Below the pieces are notes generated by a model. It did no database searches. It saw only the letters and a list, made by a program, of their open reading frames with translations, and was not told where the DNA came from. 20,351 nucleotides of DNA. Source: DASVDK01 sp036381125 [NCBI: Thermodesulfobacteriota bacterium]. GTDB taxonomy: Bacteria; DASVDK01. Both the position numbers and the translations under genes were made by a program. The stretch covers positions 1 to 20,351 of the forward strand of contig DASVDK010000196.1 of the NCBI GenBank assembly GCA_036381125.1, written 5' to 3'. Every line of letters starts with the position of its first letter. Position 1 is the stretch's first letter. Positions 6,415-13,590 of the stretch are shown in pieces.

Positions 6415-7292
6415 CGCGTCGCCCCACCGGCCTGCACGGGGTCGATCCTGAGCGTCAGGGTGAGGCGGTGCTCGCCCCCCCGCGGGTCGCGGACGACGAG
6501 CGGCACCTCCAGACCGCCGGGGACGCCCCGCGGCGTCCCGACCGCAACCGAACTCTGCGGTGCGTCCTGGGAAAGCCGTGCCGGCGAAGACGATGGTGCG
6601 CCCGCCTCGGCCGAGAGGGTTACGCGTGCCGGCGACGCCGGTGCGGCGCCCGGCTGGGCGGAAGAGGTGACGGTGGCCCGGGCCGCCGGCGTCTCCGGCC
6701 CGCCCTCCCCCTTCGCCACCACCAGCTTGGCCACGGCCGAGAGCGCGTTCAGGATCCCGCGGCCGTCGGTCGCCACCCCCTCGAACACCGGGGGGCGCTT
6801 GCCGTCGAGCCGATCGAGGAGCGTCTTGAGGATCTGCTCCGACGGCAGCGCGTTGGGCAGGTCGCGCTTGTTGAGGAGGATGACGACCGGAAGGGCCGAG
6901 AGGGCGCGTCCGTAGGCCGCCATGTGCTCGCTCAGCTCGCGCATGGCCGCCGCGGTGTCGCGGGCCCGCTCGGGCGCGGAGTCGGCCACGAAGATCACGC
7001 CGTCGACGCCCTTGAGGAGCTGCCGCCGCGAGCCGACGTTGGCCGCACCGCGGGGAACGGTGGCGAGTTGCACGCGGCGGTGCAGCCCGTTCACCTCGCC
7101 GAGGTCCACCGGGAGCACCTCGTAGGCGGCCTGGACGTCGGTGGGGAGGGTCTGGCGGACGATCTGACCGCGCTGGTCGGCTCGCATGCGGCGCCAGATC
7201 GTCTCGAGCGTGGTCGTCGTGCCGGCGCCCGCCGGCCCGAAGACCACGATCCGCGAGGTGACCACGCGCCGCTCGGCGCTCGCATCGGGCAC
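6411..7292 (-). CDS. MglA-like small GTPase homologue with altered P-loop (probable pseudo-GTPase)
   Basis: A 293-residue protein. Residues ~12-195 follow MglA, the polarity GTPase of gliding and type IV pilus motility: P-loop region VVFGPAGAGTTTTLE, switch region VQLATVPRGA, then LLKGVDGVIFVADS, and the guanine-specificity motif LLNKRDLPNAL (NKRD 141-144). The P-loop lysine is missing: G19-P-A-G-A-G24 is followed by Thr25-Thr26, and the codon is ACG where AAG would give Lys. MglA's TDRTLFF and TVPGQ motifs, which hold its catalytic Arg53 and Gln82, read TDVQAAY and TVPRG here. Nucleotide binding may be weak and hydrolysis is doubtful. Residues ~196-255 are a low-complexity linker with two copies of a repeat, followed by a small beta-rich tail (VPLVVRDPRGGEHRLTLTL). 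GTG 7292 is the chosen start. No Roadblock/MglB gene is adjacent. Confidence 0.9.
   Translation of the reverse strand: MPDASAERRVVTSRIVVFGPAGAGTTTTLETIWRRMRADQRGQIVRQTLPTDVQAAYEVLPVDLGEVNGLHRRVQLATVPRGAANVGSRRQLLKGVDGVIFVADSAPERARDTAAAMRELSEHMAAYGRALSALPVVILLNKRDLPNALPSEQILKTLLDRLDGKRPPVFEGVATDGRGILNALSAVAKLVVAKGEGGPETPAARATVTSSAQPGAAPASPARVTLSAEAGAPSSSPARLSQDAPQSSVAVGTPRGVPGGLEVPLVVRDPRGGEHRLTLTLRIDPVQAGGATR
6580..6619. repeat. Intragenic linker repeat, copy B1 (GTPase-like gene)
   Basis: Begins GCCGGCGAAGACGATGGTGC and continues GCCCGCCTCGGCCGAGAGGG, matching the core of copies A and C. On the minus strand it encodes LSAEAGAPSSSPAR in the linker after the G domain. ACTCTGCGGTGCG just to its left (6552-6564) recurs at 7959-7971 near copy C. 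Confidence 0.55.
6628..6667. repeat. Intragenic linker repeat, copy B2 (GTPase-like gene)
   Basis: A second, more diverged unit (GCCGGCGACGCCGGTGC, then GGCGCCCGGCTGGGCGGAAG) lies 8 bp from copy B1. It encodes SSAQPGAAPASPAR, so the linker holds two consecutive versions of the same peptide. Confidence 0.5.
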
Positions 7293-7304
7293 GGTCCGGC
7301 CGGC

Positions 7305-8537
7305 CTAGTGGCCGCCTCCGAACGCCGCCTGCTCTCTCTGCTTCTGGCGCTCGGCTTTGGCCTGCATCATGCGGCGGGCGGCGGTGGCGATGGCGCCCGA
7401 GACGTTCTTGCTCTTGGCGATCGCGGCGACGTCCTTCTCCTGGAGGGTGTTGAGGCAGCGCATCGCGATGTCGTTCGGCACGCGCGGGTTGCCGGCGAGC
7501 GCGAGGCGGACCGCGTAGAGCTTCATGAAGTCCTTGTTCTGGGCGATGAGGCGGAAGACCTCGGTCGAGAGGTTGCGCGAGTTCGCGAAGGCGATGATCT
7601 CGGTCTCGGTCACCTTCGGGCTCTTGACCACCGAGCCGCAGACCAGCTTGTTGGGGTCCTTGACGAGGAGCCCGCGCGCCTCCTTGTTGCCCTTGAAGGC
7701 GAGCTGGATCTTCTGCGACACGTTCATCTGGAGGATCTGCTTGTAGAGGCTCTCGTGCTGCGGCGAGCCCTCGTCGAGCGGCTGGTCGGACTCCTCCGTC
7801 AGGGCGCGGTCGAACTGGACGCCCGTGTCCTCGCCGGCGGCAAGCCGCGCCACCAGCGCCTGGGCGTCCGCCTCGGAGAGGTCCCCCCCCTGCGACGGGT
7901 CCTGGGTCGGCCGTGCCGAATCGGCCGGCGCGCCGGCCTGCGAAGGCGCCGGCGACGGACTCTGCGGTGCGGCCGCCTCCGACCGCGCCGGCGACGAACG
8001 ATGCGGTTCGGCCGGCAACTGCCGAGCCGGCGAAGGCTCTGTGGCGCCCGCCTGGGCCGAAGGGGTCGCCCCCGCCGCCTCCGCCCGCGCCATGGCGCTC
8101 GCGATGCGGGCCCGGTGCGGGCGCGGGATCGCACGGTCCTGCACGGCGGCCAGGAGCGCCGCCGGCCGCGCGACGGCGAGCCGGGCGAGCGCGGTGTCGG
8201 GCACCTGCGGATGGCGCAGCAGCCGGTCGGCCACCGCCGGGTCGGTGCCGCGGACGCGGGCGAGGATGTCGAGGATGCGCGGGTCGGTGTCCGGGGCGAC
8301 CCCCTCGAGGAGCGGCGCCACGGGGCCGCGGGCGAGGCGGTCGCGCGCCGCCTCGCGGACCGCCGGGTCGCGGTCGGCGGCCAGCACGGCCAGCGCGGCG
8401 AGCCGGTCGGCCGCGCCGAGCGGCGCCTCGCCCCTGGCGGCCGCCAGCCGCGACGCCCTGGGCGCGTCGGGTCGGACCACGGCGAGCGCGGCGGGCGAGA
8501 GGAGCGTCTTGGGGGACTCGCCCGGCGTACCGTTCAC
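7305..8537 (-). CDS. HEAT-like repeat protein with conserved C-terminal domain of unknown function
   Basis: A 410-residue protein. GTG 8537 is chosen because it overlaps the upstream TPR gene's stop (GTGA) and has GGAGG 9 nt before it. Residues ~12-150 are short helical HEAT-like units (LAVLAADRDPAVREAARDRL; ILARVRGTDPAVADRLLRHP). Residues ~150-260 are a Pro/Ala/Ser linker carrying a repeat shared with two downstream genes. Residues ~261-395 form a different, Lys-richer and less GC-biased domain (LYKQILQMNVSQKIQLAFKG; ARGLLVKDPNKLV; LALAGNPRVPNDIAMRCLNT). It resembles a conserved but uncharacterised helical protein of deltaproteobacteria. The tail is Lys/Gln-rich (MMQAKAERQKQREQ). No enzyme motifs are visible. 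It is probably a scaffold for the downstream GTPase-like and receiver proteins; that role is inferred from the operon. Confidence 0.85.
   Translation of the reverse strand: MNGTPGESPKTLLSPAALAVVRPDAPRASRLAAARGEAPLGAADRLAALAVLAADRDPAVREAARDRLARGPVAPLLEGVAPDTDPRILDILARVRGTDPAVADRLLRHPQVPDTALARLAVARPAALLAAVQDRAIPRPHRARIASAMARAEAAGATPSAQAGATEPSPARQLPAEPHRSSPARSEAAAPQSPSPAPSQAGAPADSARPTQDPSQGGDLSEADAQALVARLAAGEDTGVQFDRALTEESDQPLDEGSPQHESLYKQILQMNVSQKIQLAFKGNKEARGLLVKDPNKLVCGSVVKSPKVTETEIIAFANSRNLSTEVFRLIAQNKDFMKLYAVRLALAGNPRVPNDIAMRCLNTLQEKDVAAIAKSKNVSGAIATAARRMMQAKAERQKQREQAAFGGGH
8012..8065. repeat. Intragenic linker repeat, copy C (HEAT-like gene)
   Basis: Starts CCGGCAACTGCCGAGCCGG, continues CGAAGGCTCTGTGGCGCCCG and ends CCTGGGCCGAAGGGG. 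It encodes PSAQAGATEPSPARQLPA in the linker of the HEAT-like protein. It is the best match to copy A at 3454-3507. Confidence 0.6.
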
Positions 8538-8989
8538 GACCAGAGACCTCCGAGCCTCGCGCGGAGACGGCCCAGGTGGCGGTTGAGGAAATGGCTGCGC
8601 GGCAGCCAGCGCAGGACCGGCTGGCGGCGGATGCCGAGCGCCTCGAGCTCGCGCAGGATGGCGGGGTGTCGCGGATCGACCGTGCGGCCCTGCCGGAACG
8701 CCTGGACCGCCTCGCGCTTGCGGCCGGCCGACAGCAGCACCCTGCCGAGGTTCAGGTAGTGGTCCGCGCGGTAGAACTCGAGGTCGACCGCGCGACGGCA
8801 GTCGGCGATCCCCTCGTCGGTCCGTCCCTCGTACAGGGCGAGACAGAGCCCCCGGTGCGACAGCGCCGCCGCATCTCCCGGCTCGAGCCTCAGCGCCTCC
8901 TCGAAGCAGGCGAGGGCCTCGCGGTGGCGGCCGGCCTGAAGCAGCCGCTGACCCCGCTCGAACAGCGCGTTGTGATCGACTACGTTCAC
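8534..8989 (-). CDS. TPR-repeat protein
   Basis: A 151-residue soluble protein and the first gene of the five-gene signalling operon. About three tetratricopeptide repeats fill residues ~4-105: ALFERGQRLLQAGRHREALA with EEALRLEPGDA; GLCLALYEGRTDEGIADCRR; YLNLGRVLLSAGRKREAVQA. A basic tail follows (VLRWLPRSHFLNRHLGRLRA). TPRs bind other proteins, so an adaptor role is likely. In Myxococcus the TPR protein SgmX is an MglA effector, but this protein is much smaller and no orthology is claimed. The GTG start at 8989 has only a weak G-rich sequence before it. Its stop overlaps the next gene's start by four bases. Confidence 0.88.
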   Translation of the reverse strand: MNVVDHNALFERGQRLLQAGRHREALACFEEALRLEPGDAAALSHRGLCLALYEGRTDEGIADCRRAVDLEFYRADHYLNLGRVLLSAGRKREAVQAFRQGRTVDPRHPAILRELEALGIRRQPVLRWLPRSHFLNRHLGRLRARLGGLWS

Positions 8990-9065
8990 CGACGCCCCCG
9001 CGGGCGGCGGCCACCCGCCGACCGGGGTCTCGCGCGGAGGTCAGCGGGGGGCCGAGCGCCGGCGG

Positions 9066-9094
9066 GGTATATCAGAGGCCCCCCGGGGTGTCAA
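9066..9094 (-). promoter_or_regulatory. Sigma70-type promoter for the TPR-to-GAF operon
   Basis: On the minus strand TTGACA (9094-9089) is followed by a 17-bp spacer and TATACC (9071-9066), with TGA just before it giving an extended -10 (TGn). The -35 box overlaps the coaX stop codon. Transcription should start near 9059, leaving a leader of roughly 70 nt before the TPR gene. The spacer contains a CCCCGGGG palindrome. The same design recurs at 15049-15077. Confidence 0.72.
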
Positions 9095-9867
9095 GCCGCG
9101 CGGTGCCCCTGGCGGGCATGGATGAGCCGAAGGCCGTCGAGGGTGAGGAACTCGTCGATTTCCTTGATGGTTCTGGTTTCCGGGGCGATGAGCCCGGCGA
9201 GGCCGCCGGTGGCCACGACGGCCGGGTCCGACCCCGCCTCGCGAGCCATCCGCGTCACGATCTCGTCCACGAGGCCGACGTAGCCGAACACCAGGCCGGC
9301 CTGCATCGCGACGTTCGTCGTGCGGCCGATGACCGACGGCGGCCGGGTGATCTCGATCCGGGGCAGCCGCGACGTCCGTTGCACGAGCGCCTCGGCCGAG
9401 ATCCCGATCCCGGGCGCGATCGCGCCGCCGAGGTACTCGCCGGCGGCCGTGACGTAGTCGAAGGTCGTCGCCGTGCCGAAGTCGACGACGATGGCGGCGC
9501 GCTTGAAGCGCGTGTGCGCGGCGACGGCGTTGACGATGCGGTCGGCGCCGACGTCGGCCGGGTTCTCGTAGCGGATCGTGATGCCGGTGTCGGTGTCCGG
9601 ACCGACGACGAGCGGCACCGTGCCGAACCGGACGCGGCAGAGGTCGACGAACGTCGGGGTGAGCGGCGGCACGACGGAGGCGAGCACCGCCGCGCTGACC
9701 GCGGCGGGCGCGACCCCCTCCAGCGCGAAGCACTGGAGCACCGTGATCGCGTACTCGTCCGGCGTGCGGTCCTTGTGCGTGGCGAGCCGCCACTGATGGC
9801 GCAGCCGATCGCGGTCGTACAGGCCGATGGCGATGTTCGTGTTGCCGACGTCGATGGCCAGGAGCAT
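9091..9867 (-). CDS. coaX: Type III pantothenate kinase
   Basis: A 258-residue enzyme that phosphorylates pantothenate with ATP, the first committed step of coenzyme A synthesis. N-terminal LLAIDVGNTNIAIGLYD is the ASKHA phosphate-binding motif (Asp6). GADRIVNAVAA (~107-117) and VVDFGTATTFDYV (~128-138) carry the conserved acidic residues, and GGAIAPGIGIS (~147-157) is also typical. Length fits the family. ATG 9867 is 6 nt after the birA stop, with an ideal AGGAGG Shine-Dalgarno formed by birA's last two codons, so the two genes are probably translated together. birA-coaX neighbours are common in bacteria. The TGA is part of the -35 box of the next operon's promoter. Confidence 0.95.
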   Translation of the reverse strand: MLLAIDVGNTNIAIGLYDRDRLRHQWRLATHKDRTPDEYAITVLQCFALEGVAPAAVSAAVLASVVPPLTPTFVDLCRVRFGTVPLVVGPDTDTGITIRYENPADVGADRIVNAVAAHTRFKRAAIVVDFGTATTFDYVTAAGEYLGGAIAPGIGISAEALVQRTSRLPRIEITRPPSVIGRTTNVAMQAGLVFGYVGLVDEIVTRMAREAGSDPAVVATGGLAGLIAPETRTIKEIDEFLTLDGLRLIHARQGHRAA

Positions 9868-9873
9868 CGTCGC

Positions 9874-10674
9874 CTACCTCCTGAGGACCGTCACCTCGCC
9901 CGACACGACGGCTCGCCGGCCGGACGGCGTCTCGAGGAGCAGCGCACCGTCGTCGCCGAGCCCGATCGCCACCCCCTCCACCACCTCTGCGTTCGCCCCC
10001 GGCCCGCCGACGGCCACCGCCAGGCGCGTGCCGGGGAGCCCCGAGAGCCTGAGCCATGCCTCGCGGACCGGCTCGAAGCCGTCGCGCCGGGCACGGTCGA
10101 GCCAGGCGTCGAGCGCCTCGAGGAGGCGCCGCGCGACGACCGCCCGGTCCACCTCGCGGCCGAGCACTGCCGCGAAGGAGGTCGCGTGCGGCGCGAGATC
10201 GGCCGGCAGGCTCGACGGGTCGAGGTTCACGTTGACGCCGACGCCGAGGACGAGGTGCTCGATCCGCCCCGCCGGCCCGGTCTCGAGATCGGCCAGCACG
10301 CCCGCCGCCTTGCGGCCCCCGAGGAGGAGGTCGTTCGGCCACTTGAGGGTCGGCAGGAGCCCGGACGCGAGCGCCGCGCTGGCCACGGCCACGCCGCCGA
10401 GGAGCGTGAGCCGGGGCGCGGCGGGCGCCGGCAGGTCGGGACGCAGGAGGACCGACAGGTAGACGTTGACGCCGGCCGGCGAGACCCACGTGCGGCCGAG
10501 CCGGCCGCGCCCCGCCGTCTGCGCATCGGCGAGGACGGCGAACCCCTCGGGCGCGCCGGCGCGCGCCGCCTCGCGCACCAGGTCGCTCGTCGAGCCGACG
10601 GCGCCGTGCACCTCCAGCGGCCGGCCGACGACCCGCGTGGCGAGGCCGCGCTCGACGGCGTCGCGCGTGAGCAC
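9874..10674 (-). CDS. birA: Biotin-[acetyl-CoA-carboxylase] ligase, lacking the DNA-binding domain
   Basis: A 266-residue ligase that makes biotinyl-AMP and attaches biotin to the carrier domain of acetyl-CoA carboxylase and similar enzymes. Diagnostic motifs are AGRGRLGRTW (~54-63, the biotinyl-AMP loop) and LKWPNDLLLGGRKAAGVLAD (~110-129), then LGVGVNVN (~143-150) and a C-terminal SH3-like domain ending VSGEVTVLRR. The protein starts almost directly at the catalytic core, so it lacks the winged-helix domain of E. coli BirA (321 residues) and should not act as a biotin repressor. GTG 10674 is chosen: it is 8 nt after the valS stop, with AGGA about 6 nt before it. The frame stays open far upstream inside valS, but that part is only shadow. 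Confidence 0.93.
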   Translation of the reverse strand: MLTRDAVERGLATRVVGRPLEVHGAVGSTSDLVREAARAGAPEGFAVLADAQTAGRGRLGRTWVSPAGVNVYLSVLLRPDLPAPAAPRLTLLGGVAVASAALASGLLPTLKWPNDLLLGGRKAAGVLADLETGPAGRIEHLVLGVGVNVNLDPSSLPADLAPHATSFAAVLGREVDRAVVARRLLEALDAWLDRARRDGFEPVREAWLRLSGLPGTRLAVAVGGPGANAEVVEGVAIGLGDDGALLLETPSGRRAVVSGEVTVLRR

Positions 10675-10682
10675 GGACCGTC

Positions 10683-13412
10683 CTACGTTCCCGCGATCAC
10701 GGCGCGCACGCGCGCCAGGTTCTCGGCGAGCGCCCGCGCGTCGGTCTCGTAGGCGGCGAGCTTGGCCCGCTCCTTCTCGACGACCTCCTCGGGCGCCCGC
10801 GCGACGAAGTCCGCCTTCGCGAGCTTGGCGCGCGTGCCGGCGGCGAGCGACTCGACGCGCGCGAGTTCCTTCTCGAGGCGCGTCGCCTCCTCGCGGATGG
10901 CCGCCTCCCCCACCTCCACGAGCACCTCGACGCCCCGCACCACCTCGGCCGCCGCCCAGCGCGGCGCCGCCGCGCCCGGCCCGGTGATGGTCACGTCGGC
11001 GTTGGCGAGCGGCTCGACGTAGGTGCGCGCGAGCGACTCGAGGAGCGCCCGCCGCTGCGTCCCGTCGCCGCCCGCGGTCCCGAAGCGGACGAACGGGGCG
11101 ATCCGCCTGGCCGGCGGCAGGTTGTAGGTGCCGCGGATCCGCCGCGCCGCCACGATCACCGCCTGGACGAAGTCCATCTCGTCCTCGGCCGCGGCGTCGA
11201 TGCGAGCCGGGTCGGCCTTCGGGAAGGGGGCCGTCACGAGCATCTCGGCGTCTCCCGGCCGGCGGGGCAACGCGTGCCAGATCTCCTCGGTGACGAACGG
11301 CGCGATCGGGTGCAGGAGCGCCAGCGCCTCGCGGAGCACCTCGACCAGGACCGCCTGGCGCCGGGCGCGCCCGGCCGGCTCGGCCCCGGGCGACAGGTCG
11401 ACCTTGGACAGCTCGATGTACCAGTCGCAGTACTCGTGCCAGAGGAAGTCGTAGATGGCCGCCGCCGCGTCGTTGAAGCGGTAGGCGTCGAGATGCGCCC
11501 GCACCGACTCGACGGTACGCGCCGCGCGCGAGAGGATCCAGCGGTCGGCCAGGTCGAGCGTCTCCCGGGGCAGGTCGGCCACGCGGCCGACCGCGACGCC
11601 CGGGTCGACGTTCATCAACACGAACCTGGCCGCGTTCCAGATCTTGTTGACGAAGTTCCGGTAGCCGGCGATCCGCTCCTCCGCGAGCTTCACGTCGCGT
11701 CCCTGGGCCGCGAGCGCGGTGAGGGTGAACCGGAAGGCGTCGGCGCCGTACTTGTCGACCATCACGAGCGGGTCGATGACGTTGCCCTTGGACTTCGACA
11801 TCTTCTGCCCCTCGGCGTCGCGCACGAGGGCGTGGATGTAGACGTCGCGGAAGGGCTCGCGGCCCATGAAGCGGAGCCCCATCATGATCATCCGGGCCAC
11901 CCAGAAGAAGAGGATGTCGAACCCGGTGACGAGCAGCGAGGTCGGGTAGAACTTCGCGAGGTCGGGCGTCTGGTCGGGCCACCCCAGCGTCGAGAACGGC
12001 CAGAGCGCCGACGAGAACCAGGTGTCGAGGACGTCGGTCTCCTGGCGGAGCGTGGTGTGGCCGCTGCGGCAGGTCGTCGGCGCGTCGACCGCCACGATGA
12101 CGTCGTCGCACGTGTCGCAGAACCAGGCCGGGATCCGGTGCCCCCACCAGATCTGCCGCGAGATGGTCCAGTCCCGGATGTTCTCCATCCAGTTGAAGTA
12201 CGTGCTCTCCCACTGCTCGGGGATGATCCGGATCCGCCCCTCGCGCACGGCCGCGATGGCGGGCTCGGCGAGCGGCTTGATCCTGACGAACCACTGCGTC
12301 GAGACCATCGGCTCGATGACCGTGCGGCAGCGATAGCAGCGGCCGACGGCGTGCAGGTGCGGCTCGGTCTTCACCAGGAGCCCCGCCGCCTCGAGGTCGG
12401 CCACGATCCGCTTCCTCGCCTCGTACCGGTCGAGCCCCTGGTAGCGGCCGGCCGCCTCGGTCATCCTCGCGTGGGTGTCGAGCGCCACCACCTGCGGCAG
12501 GCCGTGCCGGCGGCCGATCTCGAAGTCGTTCGGGTCGTGGGCGGGCGTCACCTTGAGCGCGCCCGAGCCGAACGCGCGGTCGACGTAGGGGTCGGCGATC
12601 ACCGGGATGCGCCGGCCCGCCAGCGGCAGCTCCACCTCGCGCCCCACGAGGTGGCGGTAGCGCTCGTCCTCGGGGTGCACCGCCACGGCCGTGTCGCCGA
12701 ACATCGTCTCCGGACGCGTCGTGGCGACGACCGGCCCCTCGCCCGGGGCGCCCCCCACGAGCGGGTAGCGGATGTGGTAGAGGGCCCCCTGCGTCTCCTC
12801 GTACTCGACCTCGAGGTCGGAGATCGCCGTCTCGTCCCTGGGGCACCAGTTGACGATGTAGCCGCCGCGGTAGATGAGCCCGTCGTGGTAGAGCCGGACG
12901 AAGACCTCGCGCACGGCGCGCGAGAGCCCTTCGTCCATCGTGAAGCGCTCGCGCGTCCAGTCGCAGGAGGCGCCGAGCCGGCGAAGCTGCTTGATGATCG
13001 TCCCGCCCGACTCCGCCTTCCAGGCCCAGACGCGCTCGACGAAGGCCTCGCGGCCGAGGTCGTGGCGGGAGAGCCCCTGGGCCGCGAGCTGCCGCTCGAC
13101 GACGTTCTGCGTGGCGATGCCGGCGTGGTCCGTGCCCGGGACCCACAACGCCTCGAAACCGTCCATCCGCTTGTAGCGGATGACGATGTCCTGGAGGGTG
13201 TTGTTGAAGGCGTGCCCCATGTGGAGCGAGCCGGTGACGTTGGGCGGCGGGATGACGATGCTGAAGGGCGGCTTCGGCGACCGCGCGTCGGCGGTGAAGG
13301 CCCCGCGGTCGATCCAGGCCTGGTACCAGCGCGCCTCGATGCGCGCCGGCTCGAGCGCCTTCGGGAGCGCCGTGACGGGGCGTTCCTGCACTGATCCGGT
13401 CTTCTCGGGCAT
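10683..13412 (-). CDS. valS: Valyl-tRNA synthetase
   Basis: A 909-residue class Ia aminoacyl-tRNA synthetase that charges tRNA-Val and edits mischarged threonine. It has the HIGH-type motif HMGH (64-67) after PPPNVTGSL, the editing-domain motif [12 protein letters not shown] (~229-240), WWGHRIPAW (~422-430), and KMSKS (537-541). The anticodon-binding helical domain follows, then a C-terminal coiled coil (~830-909, [20 protein letters not shown]). Length is normal. First gene of valS-birA-coaX. ATG 13412 has no clear ribosome site. An alternative GTG at 13391 also precedes the conserved N-terminus. A TAAAAT box lies 8 nt upstream of the ATG. Confidence 0.97.
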   Translation of the reverse strand: MPEKTGSVQERPVTALPKALEPARIEARWYQAWIDRGAFTADARSPKPPFSIVIPPPNVTGSLHMGHAFNNTLQDIVIRYKRMDGFEALWVPGTDHAGIATQNVVERQLAAQGLSRHDLGREAFVERVWAWKAESGGTIIKQLRRLGASCDWTRERFTMDEGLSRAVREVFVRLYHDGLIYRGGYIVNWCPRDETAISDLEVEYEETQGALYHIRYPLVGGAPGEGPVVATTRPETMFGDTAVAVHPEDERYRHLVGREVELPLAGRRIPVIADPYVDRAFGSGALKVTPAHDPNDFEIGRRHGLPQVVALDTHARMTEAAGRYQGLDRYEARKRIVADLEAAGLLVKTEPHLHAVGRCYRCRTVIEPMVSTQWFVRIKPLAEPAIAAVREGRIRIIPEQWESTYFNWMENIRDWTISRQIWWGHRIPAWFCDTCDDVIVAVDAPTTCRSGHTTLRQETDVLDTWFSSALWPFSTLGWPDQTPDLAKFYPTSLLVTGFDILFFWVARMIMMGLRFMGREPFRDVYIHALVRDAEGQKMSKSKGNVIDPLVMVDKYGADAFRFTLTALAAQGRDVKLAEERIAGYRNFVNKIWNAARFVLMNVDPGVAVGRVADLPRETLDLADRWILSRAARTVESVRAHLDAYRFNDAAAAIYDFLWHEYCDWYIELSKVDLSPGAEPAGRARRQAVLVEVLREALALLHPIAPFVTEEIWHALPRRPGDAEMLVTAPFPKADPARIDAAAEDEMDFVQAVIVAARRIRGTYNLPPARRIAPFVRFGTAGGDGTQRRALLESLARTYVEPLANADVTITGPGAAAPRWAAAEVVRGVEVLVEVGEAAIREEATRLEKELARVESLAAGTRAKLAKADFVARAPEEVVEKERAKLAAYETDARALAENLARVRAVIAGT

Positions 13413-13420
13413 GACCGGAA

Positions 13421-13449
13421 ATTTTAGCAGAGGGGGCGCTGGAGTCGGG
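13421..13449 (-). promoter_or_regulatory. Possible weak promoter of valS
   Basis: TAAAAT (13426-13421, minus strand) stands out in GC-rich DNA and fits a -10 box. The -35 region, 16-17 bp upstream, is poor (CCGACT/CCCGAC). With this -10, transcription would begin at or within a base or two of ATG 13412, meaning a leaderless mRNA or a start at GTG 13391. Confidence 0.3.
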
Positions 13450-13522
13450 AGGGGAGAGCCGAGCCGGTCGACGGCGCCGCGCCGCTCGAGGGCCGTGGGT
13501 CGCGCCCGCCGGCCGGGCCCCT

Positions 13523-13547
13523 GCCGGCAGGCGTGGCGCCTGCCGGC
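13523..13547. terminator. Perfect 11-bp inverted repeat, possible terminator hairpin
   Basis: GCCGGCAGGCG (13523-13533) and CGCCTGCCGGC (13537-13547) are separated by TGG. The hairpin lies 44 nt beyond the stop of the acidic-linker receiver gene and before valS. There is no T-tract on either side, so intrinsic termination is uncertain. The rest of 13450-13590 is GC-rich and shows nothing else. Confidence 0.4.
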
Positions 13548-13590
13548 CCGGCGCCCGCCGGCACGAGCGGTCGGCGCGTCCGGCTCTCGC

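Noticed and set aside
2990-8989. A Roadblock/MglB partner for the MglA-like protein
   Set aside because: No frame in the operon or its surroundings shows a Roadblock/LC7 pattern.
9874-13146. A 1090-codon minus-strand open frame spanning birA and most of valS
   Set aside because: Only its last 266 codons have homology (BirA). The rest is Arg/Gly/Pro-rich shadow of valS, which is read in another frame with all class I motifs.
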